A stretch of 43,266 nt of DNA from Clostridiaceae bacterium (GCA_020832135.1 JAFIFG010000107.1:1-43266); one strand, 5' to 3'; positions 1 through 11,273 are shown, counted from the stretch's first letter. Notes: generated by a model not told the origin, from the sequence alone. Made by a program: numbers and translations.

Positions 1-157
1 AGATACCGCCTTTCGTAGAATTTTTTTGGGATAAAAAATACTTCTATGGGCGGGCTATTCTCACCTTTAGTTGTTTTTTGGTAATACTTCCATGGTAAAC
101 TTAGGAAAATCCTATGGTTTTATTTGTACAAAATCTAGGTAGCTAAAAATAAAAATT
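1..157 (+). promoter_or_regulatory. glpF upstream region, probable truncated leader
   Basis: No gene is visible. The first 27 bases end in a run of seven T after a C/G-rich patch, which would suit the 3' half of a terminator whose 5' arm lies outside the window. glpF is a classic target of GlpP antitermination, so a leader here is expected, but the motif seen in front of other units (GAGAATTGGAGAG) is not inside the window. This reading is inference. Confidence 0.25.
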
Positions 158-172
158 ATGGGGGGAATGAAA

Positions 173-1024
173 ATGAAAAATAATTTAAAGGGAGAACTTA
201 TATCAGAATTTATAGGGTCATTTATCTTACTTTTTTTTGGCGCAGGATCTGTAGCAACATTAGTATTAAAAGGAGCTGAGTACAATATTTGGGATGTTTC
301 ATTAATATGGGGACTTGGTGTAACAATGGCTATCTATGTAACTGGTGCGGTATCAGGAACTCATATTAATCCAGCAGTAACGATTGCACTTGCTGTATTT
401 AGAGGGTTTTCTTGGAAGAAGGTTGTACCCTATATTGCTGTACAAACGGCAGGAACTTTTACAGGAGCAGCTATGGTTTTTACCTTATACAGTAGATCAT
501 TTGCGGCATTTGAAGAAGCAGCAGGGATGATAAGAGGTAGTATAGATAGTGTTGCAACGGCAGGAATATTTTCAACCTACCCACAATCTTACTTAACCAA
601 CATGCATGCACTTGTGGTTGAAATCGTTATCACAGCAATATTATTAATGGTGATATTTGCTTTAACTGATGAGAAAAATGCAAATGCTCCTAAAGGTAAA
701 TATGCCCCCTTTGCAGCTGTATTAATTGGTGTCACTATAGCTATTATAGGTGGAAGTTTTGGTACTTTAACAGGATTTGCCATGAATCCTGCGAGAGACT
801 TTGGACCCAAACTATTTACCGCTTTAGCAGGATGGGGAAGAATTGGATTGCCTGCACCTAATGGATATTTCTGGGTGCCAATTATAGGACCTATTATTGG
901 AGGTCTTGCAGGAGCTTATTTATATGAAAATGCTGTCAGTAGATATATATTAGGACATGGAGAAGGAGAACCAGAGTTGGCAGTAGAGGAAATGATTTAT
1001 GATCCTAAGGAAGAAACCATCTAA
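173..1024 (+). CDS. glpF: glycerol uptake facilitator (aquaglyceroporin)
   Basis: Inner-membrane channel of the MIP family that lets glycerol diffuse into the cell, where the kinase encoded next traps it. Both pore motifs are present: HINPAVT (NPA at about residues 66-68) and AMNPARDFGPK (NPA at 205-207). The R-D after the second NPA is the glyceroporin signature rather than that of a water-only channel. Six hydrophobic segments plus two half-helices fit the 283 residues, a normal length. I start at the ATG at 173 because GGGGGA at 161-166 gives six-base spacing; the ATGs at 158 and 167 precede or crowd that site. glpK follows after 53 bases and is probably cotranscribed. Confidence 0.95.
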   Translation: MKNNLKGELISEFIGSFILLFFGAGSVATLVLKGAEYNIWDVSLIWGLGVTMAIYVTGAVSGTHINPAVTIALAVFRGFSWKKVVPYIAVQTAGTFTGAAMVFTLYSRSFAAFEEAAGMIRGSIDSVATAGIFSTYPQSYLTNMHALVVEIVITAILLMVIFALTDEKNANAPKGKYAPFAAVLIGVTIAIIGGSFGTLTGFAMNPARDFGPKLFTALAGWGRIGLPAPNGYFWVPIIGPIIGGLAGAYLYENAVSRYILGHGEGEPELAVEEMIYDPKEETI

Positions 1025-1059
1025 ACTATGCGAGACTATACTAAGGAATGAAAATATAA

Positions 1060-2604
<1,545 letters not shown>

Positions 2605-2609
2605 AATAC

Positions 2610-2650
2610 AACAAAAATGTTGGAATCTAGATTCCAACATTTTTGTTTGA
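2610..2650 (+). terminator. terminator of glpF-glpK
   Basis: Near-perfect hairpin: ACAAAAATGTTGGAATCT at 2611-2628 is mirrored exactly by 2629-2646, with a central CTAG, and the descending arm merges into a T-rich tail. It begins six bases after the glpK stop codon and closes the first operon. Confidence 0.9.
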
Positions 2651-2673
2651 GTTTAAATTGAAATTTTCACTAC

Positions 2674-2702
2674 TTTACAAATTATTTGATAAATGATACA
2701 AT
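2674..2702 (+). promoter_or_regulatory. promoter of orphaned GlpP-type leader
   Basis: TTTACA (2674-2679), 17-base spacer, TACAAT (2697-2702). It has the same shape as the promoter at 6294-6322 in front of the G3P dehydrogenase operon, and drives the leader that follows. Confidence 0.65.
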
Positions 2703-2744
2703 TAATATAGAAATATTTATTATTTACAATTTAATATCATGGAT

Positions 2745-2812
2745 GAGATTGGGAGAGCCATACAAACAATTTACCGAAAGGTAGGCTAGTTTTGTATGGA
2801 TTTTTGAATTTT
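2745..2812 (+). promoter_or_regulatory. GlpP-type antitermination leader 1
   Basis: GAGATTGGGAGAGCCA (2745-2760) runs into a terminator hairpin: CCATACAAA (2758-2766) pairs with TTTGTATGG (2791-2799), an inner hairpin TACCGAAAGGTA sits on top, and a T-rich tail follows. The element closely matches leader 2 at 6384 (GAGAATTGGAGAGCCA, then the shared CCATRCAAAC). The window encodes GlpP at 14052, the regulator known in Bacillus to prevent termination in glp leaders. No glp gene follows directly, only a DUF1667 remnant and then the sigma54 regulator. Confidence 0.65.
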
Positions 2813-2863
2813 TTGCAATTGAGATGTAAATTATTTCTTTTAAAAATAGGACTATAAATACAT

Positions 2864-2926
2864 GATGTAGTCATATAGGACGTCTTAGACACTGGTATAG
2901 ATATTATAGCTTCTAAAAGTATTTGG
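2864..2926 (+). pseudogene. 3' remnant of a DUF1667 (glp oxidation operon) gene
   Basis: In frame, these bases read DVVI-stop-DVLDTGIDIIASKSI, which lines up with the C-terminus of the intact DUF1667 protein at 9264-9626 (DVIIKDVLGTGIDIVATRSM). The matching Lys codon is a TAG stop, and the natural stop after the last residue is lost, so the frame runs on into the next gene. Only about 20 codons survive. With the orphan leader just upstream, this looks like the two ends of a deleted glpA-type operon. Confidence 0.7.
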
Positions 2927-2947
2927 TTAGAGGGGGGAATTACTAAT

Positions 2948-4369
2948 ATGGCAAAGGTTACTAACATTTATAATAAACAATGTACAGAAACTATTGATTT
3001 CACCGAGCTAAGGTATTGTGATATTTTTGATTATATGAATGAAGGTGTACTCATTATAAATAAAGAAGGAAAAATTGTGTATTCAAATACAGCCTATGAG
3101 AAAATATTCCGTGTTAGTAACATTGCTATAGTGGGTAAAAGTATTTTTCGTGTAGTAAATGATGATGCTATTATTAAAGGTTTTAAACAGAAAAAAAGTA
3201 TTACTGGTAAAATAGATTATTTTATTAAAACAAAGCAAATATATGTATCGGTATCACCTATATATTATAATAAAGAGTTTCAAGGTGTAATTGGTCTATA
3301 TAATGAAAAAAAAGCCCATCCTCAAAAGAAGGATATAGATTTTATCAATAAAGAAGTAGACAAAATAGATGAAATTAAAAAAACTAATACTGAAAATAAT
3401 CAATACTTTCAAGATATCATTACTGCTAACCAGATTATGAAGGAAAAGCTTCGTATAGCTGAAAAGGCTTCTAAGGTTTCCACCACGGTTCTTATAAGAG
3501 GTGCAAGTGGTACAGGTAAAGAGTTAGTGGCAAAAGCAATACATTATGCTAGTAATAGAAAAAATAAGCCATTCATTAAAGTAAACTGTGGTGCAATACC
3601 GGCAAATCTTTTAGAGACAGAGCTTTTTGGACATGAAAAGGGTTCTTTTACTGGAGCTATAAAAAATAAAATCGGCAAGGTAGAATTGGCCAATGGAGGC
3701 ACATTATTTTTAGATGAAATTGGAGATATGCCTATGGATATGCAGGTGAAACTTTTGCGTGTCCTACAAGAAAAGGAATTTGAAAGAGTAGGAGGTAGTG
3801 CAACAATTAAATCTGATATAAGGATTATATCGGCTACCCATCGTAATTTAGAAGAACAGATTGAAAAAGAAAGGTTTAGAGAGGATTTATATTATAGACT
3901 AAATGTAATTTCTATACAGCTACCTTCACTGAGAGAAAGGATCGAAGATATTCCACTTATATGTGACTGCTTTATAAAAAAAATTAATAAAAAAATTGAT
4001 CGGCAGGTAACATCTTTGTCAAATGAGGTTCTAAAAGCTTTTAATAACTATCATTGGCCTGGTAATATTAGAGAAATGGAAAATCTTATAGAACAATTAA
4101 TTGTTTTGTCTGACAAAAATGAGATAGAACTAAACGATTTACCAAATTACATTTCTAACATTTATCATGTTAACAGTATGCACAAAAACGACAATGGTTT
4201 CATCCAATTAGATGAAAAGGGGAATTTATTGACATTAGAAGAGTACGAGAAGGAAATTATAAAAGTAGCTTTACAGAGGTTTGGTAGCTTCAATGCAGCT
4301 GGAAAGGCTCTTGGTGTTACTCATAAAACTATTGCAGCTAAGGCTAGAAAATATAATATTGTCGACTAA
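2948..4369 (+). CDS. PAS-domain sigma54-dependent transcriptional activator
   Basis: Enhancer-binding protein of 473 residues that would use ATP to open promoters held by sigma54 RNA polymerase. Residues about 25-120 form a PAS sensor domain. The AAA+ domain follows (about 155-395), with Walker A GASGTGKE at 185-192, the sigma54-contact loop GSFTGA at 232-237, Walker B FLDEIGD near 256, and RREDLYYRLN-like sensor features. The C-terminus (about 445-473) is a Fis-type helix-turn-helix. The start ATG follows GAGGGGGG at 2931-2937. There is no receiver domain, so the signal is probably a small molecule or redox cue read by PAS. Its position between two glpK copies implies control of glycerol or G3P use, but I see no convincing -24/-12 promoter next to it. 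Confidence 0.9.
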   Translation: MAKVTNIYNKQCTETIDFTELRYCDIFDYMNEGVLIINKEGKIVYSNTAYEKIFRVSNIAIVGKSIFRVVNDDAIIKGFKQKKSITGKIDYFIKTKQIYVSVSPIYYNKEFQGVIGLYNEKKAHPQKKDIDFINKEVDKIDEIKKTNTENNQYFQDIITANQIMKEKLRIAEKASKVSTTVLIRGASGTGKELVAKAIHYASNRKNKPFIKVNCGAIPANLLETELFGHEKGSFTGAIKNKIGKVELANGGTLFLDEIGDMPMDMQVKLLRVLQEKEFERVGGSATIKSDIRIISATHRNLEEQIEKERFREDLYYRLNVISIQLPSLRERIEDIPLICDCFIKKINKKIDRQVTSLSNEVLKAFNNYHWPGNIREMENLIEQLIVLSDKNEIELNDLPNYISNIYHVNSMHKNDNGFIQLDEKGNLLTLEEYEKEIIKVALQRFGSFNAAGKALGVTHKTIAAKARKYNIVD

Positions 4370-6261
<1,892 letters not shown>

Positions 6262-6293
6262 TATTAAAAAGCATGTAATAACAAAGGTTCAGC

Positions 6294-6322
6294 TTTACAA
6301 AAAAATTGTAGAATGATATAAT
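6294..6322 (+). promoter_or_regulatory. promoter of G3P dehydrogenase operon
   Basis: TTTACA (6294-6299), 17-base spacer, TATAAT (6317-6322). Transcription would start near 6330, about 55 bases before the GlpP-type element. Confidence 0.7.
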
Positions 6323-6383
6323 AACTGTAAACTTTTTAATATTGTTTTCATACAGTATAGTAATTAAATAATAGATAAAGGCT

Positions 6384-6455
6384 GAGAATTGGAGAGCCAT
6401 GCAAACTGACCTATCATAAATAGATGGGTCAAGTTCCGTGTGGCTCTTTTTGTTG
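6384..6455 (+). promoter_or_regulatory. GlpP-type antitermination leader 2
   Basis: GAGAATTGGAGAGCCA at 6384-6399 overlaps the ascending arm of a terminator: AGAGCCA pairs with TGGCTCT just before TTTTTGTTGTT, with an inner stem-loop around GACCTAT and GGGTC. The terminator lies 40-odd bases before the glpA start codon, so readthrough is needed for expression, which is the arrangement known for GlpP-controlled glpD of Bacillus. Confidence 0.75.
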
Positions 6456-6493
6456 TTACTTCAGAGCCTTATAAGAGAAGGGAGATAAGAAAT

Positions 6494-8008
6494 ATGTATG
6501 ATATAGCCGTCATAGGAGCAGGGGTTGTAGGTAGTTTTATTGCTCGAGAGCTATCTAAGTATAATGTGAAGGTTGTTTTGATTGAAAAGGAAAATGATGT
6601 TGCAAACGGTACCACTAAAGCTAATAGTGCTATTGTTCATGGAGGGTATGATGCGACACCGGGAACATTAAAGGCAATTCTAAATGCTAAAGGTAATGCT
6701 AAATTTGATCAAGTCTGTAAAGATTTAAGTGTGCCTTTCAAAAGAGTAGGTTCACTGGTGGTGGCTTTTAGTGAAGAAGAAATGGAAACCATAAAAAGCT
6801 TATATGAAAGAGGAATAGAAAACAATATACCTAATATGAAGATTTTAAATAGAGAAGAACTTTTACAGAAGGAGTCTAACATAAGTGATGAGGCTGTAGG
6901 AGCATTATATGCACCGACAGGAGGCATTGTAGGACCCTGGGAGTTGACTATAGCATTAGTAGAAAATGCTGTTGAAAATGGTGTTGAACTTAAACTCAAT
7001 AGTGAAATAGAAAATATTCAAAGACTAGAAGATGGTTATTTGATTTCTTTAGCTGAAGAAGAAATAAAAGCAAAATATGTAATTAATGCTGCTGGATTGT
7101 TTGCAGATAAAATTCACAATATGGTAAGTAGCTCTACATTCGAGATTATACCTAATAGAGGACAATACAATTTATTTGATAAAAGTGCAGGAAATCATGT
7201 GAACAGTGTTATATTCCAATGTCCAACAAAGCATGGTAAAGGGGTAGTAATCTTACCTACTGTCCATGGGAATCTATTGTTGGGTCCAACTGCTGAAGCT
7301 GTTGATACTAAAGAAAGTATAGAGACCACTGGTGACGGAACACAAAATTTGAGACAGCATGCTGAAAAAACTATAAAAAACTTACCATTTAATAAAGTAA
7401 TTACATCTTTTTCAGGGTTAAGAGCAAAAACATCCTCTGGAGACTTTATCATTGAAGAATCTAAGGAAGCGAAAGGTTTTATCAATGTTGCTGCAATAGA
7501 TTCTCCAGGGCTTTCAGCAGCACCTGCCATAGCAGAGCATGTAGTTAATATACTTAGAGGAATTGCTGGAGAACTAGAGGGAAAAACCGATTTCAATCCT
7601 GCAAGAAAGCCATTCGTACCCTTCATGGAGTTATCAGATGAAGAAAAAACAGAAGCAATCAAAAAAGACCCTAAGTATGGTAGAATTATATGCCGTTGCG
7701 AGAATATAACAGAAGGCGAGATCGTGGATATTATTCATAGGAAAGCTGGAGCCACAACAGTAGACGGTGTTAAGAAAAGAGCAAGAGCTGGAATGGGTAG
7801 GTGCCAGGGTGGGTTCTGTGGCCCTAGAGTTATGGAAATTATAGCTAGAGAACTAAATATGAAAATTACAGAAGTAGTAAAGGATAAGAAGACAGCTTAT
7901 ATTCTAACGAAAGAAACAAAACAGAAAAAGGTTTATGACATTACAGATAAGTTGCAGACAGAGGCAAAGAAGGAAGAGGTTGGAGGTAAGTATTATGCTA
8001 AACTATAA
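6494..8008 (+). CDS. glpA: anaerobic glycerol-3-phosphate dehydrogenase, GlpA-like, with BFD-type [2Fe-2S] domain
   Basis: FAD-dependent enzyme expected to oxidise G3P to dihydroxyacetone phosphate. The N-terminus (MYDIAVIGAGVVGSFIARELS) is an FAD-binding Rossmann fold of the DAO family, extending to about residue 370. The C-terminus (about 395-480) carries a BFD-like iron-sulfur domain with CRCENITEGEI and later RCQGGFCGPRV, four Cys positioned for a [2Fe-2S] cluster. The total is 504 residues. The start is ATG 6494 behind AGGGAG; an upstream in-frame ATG at 6440 lies inside the terminator tail and would add unrelated residues. It overlaps the next gene by 14 bases, so the two are coupled. 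The G3P assignment rests on the glp context and the family. Confidence 0.88.
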   Translation: MYDIAVIGAGVVGSFIARELSKYNVKVVLIEKENDVANGTTKANSAIVHGGYDATPGTLKAILNAKGNAKFDQVCKDLSVPFKRVGSLVVAFSEEEMETIKSLYERGIENNIPNMKILNREELLQKESNISDEAVGALYAPTGGIVGPWELTIALVENAVENGVELKLNSEIENIQRLEDGYLISLAEEEIKAKYVINAAGLFADKIHNMVSSSTFEIIPNRGQYNLFDKSAGNHVNSVIFQCPTKHGKGVVILPTVHGNLLLGPTAEAVDTKESIETTGDGTQNLRQHAEKTIKNLPFNKVITSFSGLRAKTSSGDFIIEESKEAKGFINVAAIDSPGLSAAPAIAEHVVNILRGIAGELEGKTDFNPARKPFVPFMELSDEEKTEAIKKDPKYGRIICRCENITEGEIVDIIHRKAGATTVDGVKKRARAGMGRCQGGFCGPRVMEIIARELNMKITEVVKDKKTAYILTKETKQKKVYDITDKLQTEAKKEEVGGKYYAKL

Positions 8009-9260
8009 TATTGTAGTAATTGGTGGTGGTCCAGCAGGATTGGCGGCTGCTATAGAAGCTAAAAAAAATGGTGTAGATAATATATTGGTTATTGAAAGAG
8101 ATCGCGAACTAGGTGGTATACTGCAACAGTGTATCCATAATGGTTTTGGATTACATGTATTTAAAGAGGAATTAACTGGCCCTGAATATGCTGAAAGATT
8201 TATTGAAGAATTAAAGGAAATGGGCATTGATTATAAATTAGATACAATGGTGCTAAGTGTAGGAGAAGATAAATCTTTAGCAGTTATCAATACTACCGAT
8301 GGATTTATGAGAATTAAAGCTAAAGCTATTGTAATGGCAATGGGATGTAGAGAAAGAACTAGAGGTGCTATTAATATACCTGGAGAAAGACCAGCTGGGG
8401 TCTTTACTGCAGGGACTGCCCAAAGATTTGTAAACATGGAAGGTTATATGGTAGGGAAGAAGGTTGTTATATTAGGATCTGGTGACATAGGACTTATTAT
8501 GGCAAGAAGAATGACTTTAGAAGGGGCACAAGTTGAAGCAGTTGTTGAATTAATGCCTTATTCTGGAGGGCTTAGCAGAAATATCGTTCAATGTCTTGAT
8601 GACTTCAATATCCCGCTTTTACTGAGTCATACTGTAATGGATATAGAGGGAAAAGATAGAGTAAAGGCTGTTACCATAGCTAAGGTTGACGAGAGTAGAA
8701 GGCCCATTAAAGGTACAGAGAGACGTATAGAATGTGACACTTTACTGTTATCTGTAGGATTAATACCAGAAAATGAACTTTCCATCAATGCAGGGATAGA
8801 ATTAAGTCCCGTTACAAGTGGTCCTGTTGTTAATGAGTCAATGGAAACATCTATAGAAGGAATATTTGCCTGTGGTAATGTTGTACATGTTCATGATCTA
8901 GTGGATTGGGTAACAGAGGAAAGTAGAAGGGCAGGGAGAAGTGCTGCCAAGTATGTACAACATCAGTTGAAGTCAAATGGTGTTACATTAACTACTACTC
9001 CAGGGGAAGGTATTAGATACATTGTTCCTCAGAAGATAAGGATAGATAATATAGAAAAAACATTAGACCTATACATGAGGGTTGATAATGTGTATCACAA
9101 CATGAGAATGGTTGTAAAGGTTGATGATATTGAAGTGAAAAAAATAAAGAAAATGCATGTAGCACCAGGAGAGATGGAATCTGTAAAGATAGCATTAAAG
9201 GATATTGAAGGCAAAGATGCTAAAAATATTACAGTAGAACTGCAAAGGGAGGAGGCATAG
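7995..9260 (+). CDS. FAD/NAD(P)-dependent oxidoreductase, partner of the G3P dehydrogenase
   Basis: Two-dinucleotide-fold flavoprotein of 421 residues. The FAD motif VIGGGPAGLAAAIEAKK lies at the N-terminus, the NAD(P)-binding motif VILGSGDIGLIMARR near the middle, and a second FAD contact of the ATG/GD type (EGIFACGNVVHVHD) near residue 290. In clostridial genomes this protein stands between the GlpA-like and DUF1667 genes. It probably passes electrons between G3P oxidation and NAD(H) or another carrier, standing in for GlpB of enterobacteria. The start is ATG 7995 behind GGAGG at 7982-7986, inside the end of glpA. A longer frame from 7935 adds a basic, non-homologous stretch and is not used. 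Confidence 0.85.
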   Translation: MLNYNIVVIGGGPAGLAAAIEAKKNGVDNILVIERDRELGGILQQCIHNGFGLHVFKEELTGPEYAERFIEELKEMGIDYKLDTMVLSVGEDKSLAVINTTDGFMRIKAKAIVMAMGCRERTRGAINIPGERPAGVFTAGTAQRFVNMEGYMVGKKVVILGSGDIGLIMARRMTLEGAQVEAVVELMPYSGGLSRNIVQCLDDFNIPLLLSHTVMDIEGKDRVKAVTIAKVDESRRPIKGTERRIECDTLLLSVGLIPENELSINAGIELSPVTSGPVVNESMETSIEGIFACGNVVHVHDLVDWVTEESRRAGRSAAKYVQHQLKSNGVTLTTTPGEGIRYIVPQKIRIDNIEKTLDLYMRVDNVYHNMRMVVKVDDIEVKKIKKMHVAPGEMESVKIALKDIEGKDAKNITVELQREEA

Positions 9261-9263
9261 GGA

Positions 9264-9626
9264 ATGGAAGTAAAAGATATGGTTTGTATTGTATGCCCTC
9301 TTGGATGCAAGCTACAAGTAAAGCCTGCTAATGATAGAGCTACAGAATTTATGGTAGAAGGCAATAAATGTCCTAGAGGTGCTGAATATGGAGTCAAGGA
9401 GTTAACCAATCCAACAAGAGTGATTACCTCAACAGTAAGGATAAAAAATGCTCATTTAAATAGAATTCCAGTAAAAACTAATGGGGCTATTCCAAAGGGT
9501 CTTATGGAAGAATGCATGAGAAAGTTAAATTTTGTAGAAGTAAAGAGCCCTGTTAAGGTAGGAGACGTTATTATTAAAGATGTGTTAGGAACTGGGATAG
9601 ATATCGTAGCCACTAGAAGCATGTAA
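9264..9626 (+). CDS. DUF1667 Cys-rich protein of the G3P oxidation operon
   Basis: Small protein of 120 residues with CIVCPLGC at about residues 8-15 and NKCPRGAEYG near 36. This four-Cys pattern resembles the cluster-binding N-termini of molybdopterin oxidoreductases and suggests an iron-sulfur centre. The family (DUF1667) recurs as the third gene of clostridial G3P dehydrogenase operons. An electron-transfer subunit is the likely role, but I know of no demonstrated biochemistry. The start is ATG 9264, three bases after the upstream stop, behind GGGAGGAGG. A degraded copy of its 3' end lies at 2864-2926. Confidence 0.85.
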   Translation: MEVKDMVCIVCPLGCKLQVKPANDRATEFMVEGNKCPRGAEYGVKELTNPTRVITSTVRIKNAHLNRIPVKTNGAIPKGLMEECMRKLNFVEVKSPVKVGDVIIKDVLGTGIDIVATRSM

Positions 9627-9643
9627 TTTTTAAGCAAGGTTAC

Positions 9644-9690
9644 AGCAAATGTTACTAGTATTTAAAAATAATAATACTGGTAACATTGCT
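9644..9690. repeat. imperfect inverted repeat
   Basis: AGCAAATGTTACTAGTATT (9644-9662) is answered by AATACTGGTAACATTGCT (9673-9690), one bulged base and one G-U apart from perfect. No T-run follows on either strand, so it is a weak terminator candidate. It lies 17 bases after the DUF1667 stop and about 60-100 bases upstream of the sigma54-like element, so it could also be an activator site. Confidence 0.55.
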
Positions 9691-9745
9691 ATAATAATGT
9701 AGAAAAGTATCCTAGGATTGTGAACATGATAACAAATTTTGCAAA

Positions 9746-9761
9746 GGAAAAATTCTTGCAT
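9746..9761 (+). promoter_or_regulatory. weak sigma54-like promoter element
   Basis: GG at 9746-9747 and GC at 9758-9759 are separated by exactly 10 bases, and the downstream half TTGCAT is consensus. The upstream half (AGGAAA) matches TGGCAC poorly. It is listed because a sigma54 activator is encoded 5 kb upstream. Confidence 0.25.
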
Positions 9762-9910
9762 ATACCCCAAAATCCTTTACAAAATCCAGGTGATGTGCTA
9801 ACATTAAAATAGTTGAAATAAAGCGTAGAATTATTGGAATTTTTAGAAATATTACAAACGCTTTAGATGAAACTAGCTTAAACTATATATGATAGAACTA
9901 TTGATGACAG

Positions 9911-9985
9911 GAGAATTGGAGTGTCAACAGTAAATAACACGGTACACTATGGTTCTAGCCATGGAGGTGTTTCTTTATTGTTGTT
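9911..9985 (+). promoter_or_regulatory. GlpP-type antitermination leader 3
   Basis: GAGAATTGGAGTGTCA (9911-9926) repeats the leader-2 element with two changes. It is followed by a stem-loop (ATGG-TTCTAG-CCAT flanked by ACAC and GTGT) and a T-rich tail, TTCTTTATTGTTGTTTTC, resembling the tail of leader 2. This places the TRAP transporter operon under the same control as the G3P genes. The hairpin is weaker than in leaders 1 and 2. Confidence 0.5.
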
Positions 9986-10053
9986 TTCTATTACCTGTTT
10001 ATTTTATTGGTTTTAGAATATATAGGATGGATGTCGCTTTACTTATACATAAA

Positions 10054-10100
10054 TAAATTTCAAAAATGTTACAGGAAAACGTAAACATTTTTGAAATTTA
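10054..10100. repeat. perfect 17-bp inverted repeat with cre-like core
   Basis: TAAATTTCAAAAATGTT (10054-10070) and its exact complement (10084-10100) flank a 13-base loop. The loop region GGAAAACGTAAACA (10074-10087) resembles a cre box with two mismatches and is close to the site at 4695. No T-run follows, so it is not a simple terminator. Confidence 0.7.
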
Positions 10101-10187
10101 AAAGAAAGAGGCATCTGTAAGTTTAAGCAAAGGATTTTATGGTTTCAAAAAACCAAACAAATGTTTTAAAAAAGGGAGGATTACATT

Positions 10188-11243
10188 ATGAAAGAATGGG
10201 GAAAGAAGTTAAGTATTGTTTTAGCATTATTATTACTGATGACAGCAGCTCTTGTAGGATGCGGAAGTGAACCAGCTACAGGAGGAGAAGGAGAAGGAGA
10301 AGGTGATGATGATTATAAATTGGTTTTAAGGTTAAGCCATGTATTTTCACCTGAAGAACAACTTACTAAGTCAATGGATGCAGTTGCAGAAAGTATTTAT
10401 GAAAAAACAAATGGTGCAATAGAAATCCAAACATTCCCACAGGCACAAATCGCTGCCTACAAAGATGGGGTAGAACAAGTAGTTAGAGGAGCAAACTTCA
10501 TCTCTGTTGAAGATCCTTCCTACATAGGAGATTATGTACCTGATTTTACTGCTATGGTAGGTCCAATGTTATACAATAGCTACGATGAGTATGTGGCTAT
10601 GACGGATACAGAATTAGTAGCGGATATGAAAAGGCAAGCTGAAGAAAAAGGGATTAAAATACTTTCTTTAGATTATGTATTCGGTTTTAGAAATGTAATC
10701 ACAGACAAAGTAATTGAAACACCAGAGGACTTAAGAGGTGTTAGATTAAGAGTACCTGGAAGTCAATTGTTTATAGAAACATTAAATGCTATGGGTGCGA
10801 ATTCAACTCCGTTACCATGGGGAGAAACAATTTCTGCTATGCAACAAGGAGTAGTTGATGGAATAGAAGGTTCTGAATTTACGAATATTGGAAATAAGAT
10901 TTATGAAGTTAAAAAGAATGTAGCATTAACTCGTCATTTCCTTGGTGCATGTGGTGTATATATTTCAACTGAAGTATGGGATGGAATTCCAGCTCAATAT
11001 CAACAAATCATTCAAGAAGAATTCGATGCAGGTGCTGAATATATGGTGGAATTACTAAAAGGACAACATTCAGATGTTGTAGCAGAATTAGAATCTCACG
11101 GTGTTCAATTTAATGAAGTAGACAGAGAAGCTTTTGTAGAAGCTACTGCTCATATTTATGATACATTCCCTGGATTAACTCCTGGAATATATGATAAGCT
11201 TCAAGCAGAGTTAAAAATAATAAGAGAACAATTAGGAGAATAG
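10188..11243 (+). CDS. dctP: TRAP transporter solute-binding lipoprotein (DctP family)
   Basis: Extracytoplasmic receptor of a tripartite ATP-independent periplasmic transporter. The N-terminus has a lipoprotein signal: KK, a hydrophobic stretch, then LVGC with the lipidated Cys at residue 25. An acidic Gly/Glu linker and the DctP fold follow. The family's substrate-contacting segment RGVRLRVPGSQLFIETLNAMGA and the PLPWGETISAMQQGVVDGIEG motif are present. The 351-residue length is normal. ATG 10188 follows GGGAGG. DctP proteins usually bind carboxylates through an Arg, but here the gene sits among glp genes and just before a phosphodiesterase, so G3P or a glycerophosphodiester is a plausible ligand. 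That is inference. Confidence 0.92.
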   Translation: MKEWGKKLSIVLALLLLMTAALVGCGSEPATGGEGEGEGDDDYKLVLRLSHVFSPEEQLTKSMDAVAESIYEKTNGAIEIQTFPQAQIAAYKDGVEQVVRGANFISVEDPSYIGDYVPDFTAMVGPMLYNSYDEYVAMTDTELVADMKRQAEEKGIKILSLDYVFGFRNVITDKVIETPEDLRGVRLRVPGSQLFIETLNAMGANSTPLPWGETISAMQQGVVDGIEGSEFTNIGNKIYEVKKNVALTRHFLGACGVYISTEVWDGIPAQYQQIIQEEFDAGAEYMVELLKGQHSDVVAELESHGVQFNEVDREAFVEATAHIYDTFPGLTPGIYDKLQAELKIIREQLGE

Positions 11244-11273
11244 GATAAGTCCTTTAAATCCATAAACAAAGTT

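Larger units (their letters stand above)
9627..10187 (+). promoter_or_regulatory. long regulatory region upstream of the TRAP transporter
   Basis: 561 bases without a recognisable gene but with several signals. There is an imperfect 18-bp inverted repeat at 9644-9690 and a sigma54-like GG-N10-GC pair at 9746-9759 (AGGAAAAATTCTTGCA). There is also a possible sigma70 promoter TTTAGA-N16-TATATA at 9862-9889, a GlpP-type leader at 9911-9985, and a perfect 17-bp inverted repeat at 10054-10100. A small GGTTT/AAACC hairpin lies just before the dctP ribosome site. Such stacking suggests control by both antitermination and DNA-binding regulators. Confidence 0.5.

Noticed and set aside
158-172. ATG at 158 as the glpF start
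   Set aside because: The ribosome site GGGGGA lies after it and fits the ATG at 173.
7195-7662. 155-residue open frame on the minus strand inside glpA
   Set aside because: It is the antisense shadow of a well-supported gene, lacks a ribosome site and has no recognisable domain.
9852-9866. cre site TACAAACGCTTTAG before dctP
   Set aside because: Four mismatches to the consensus; the flanks do not match.
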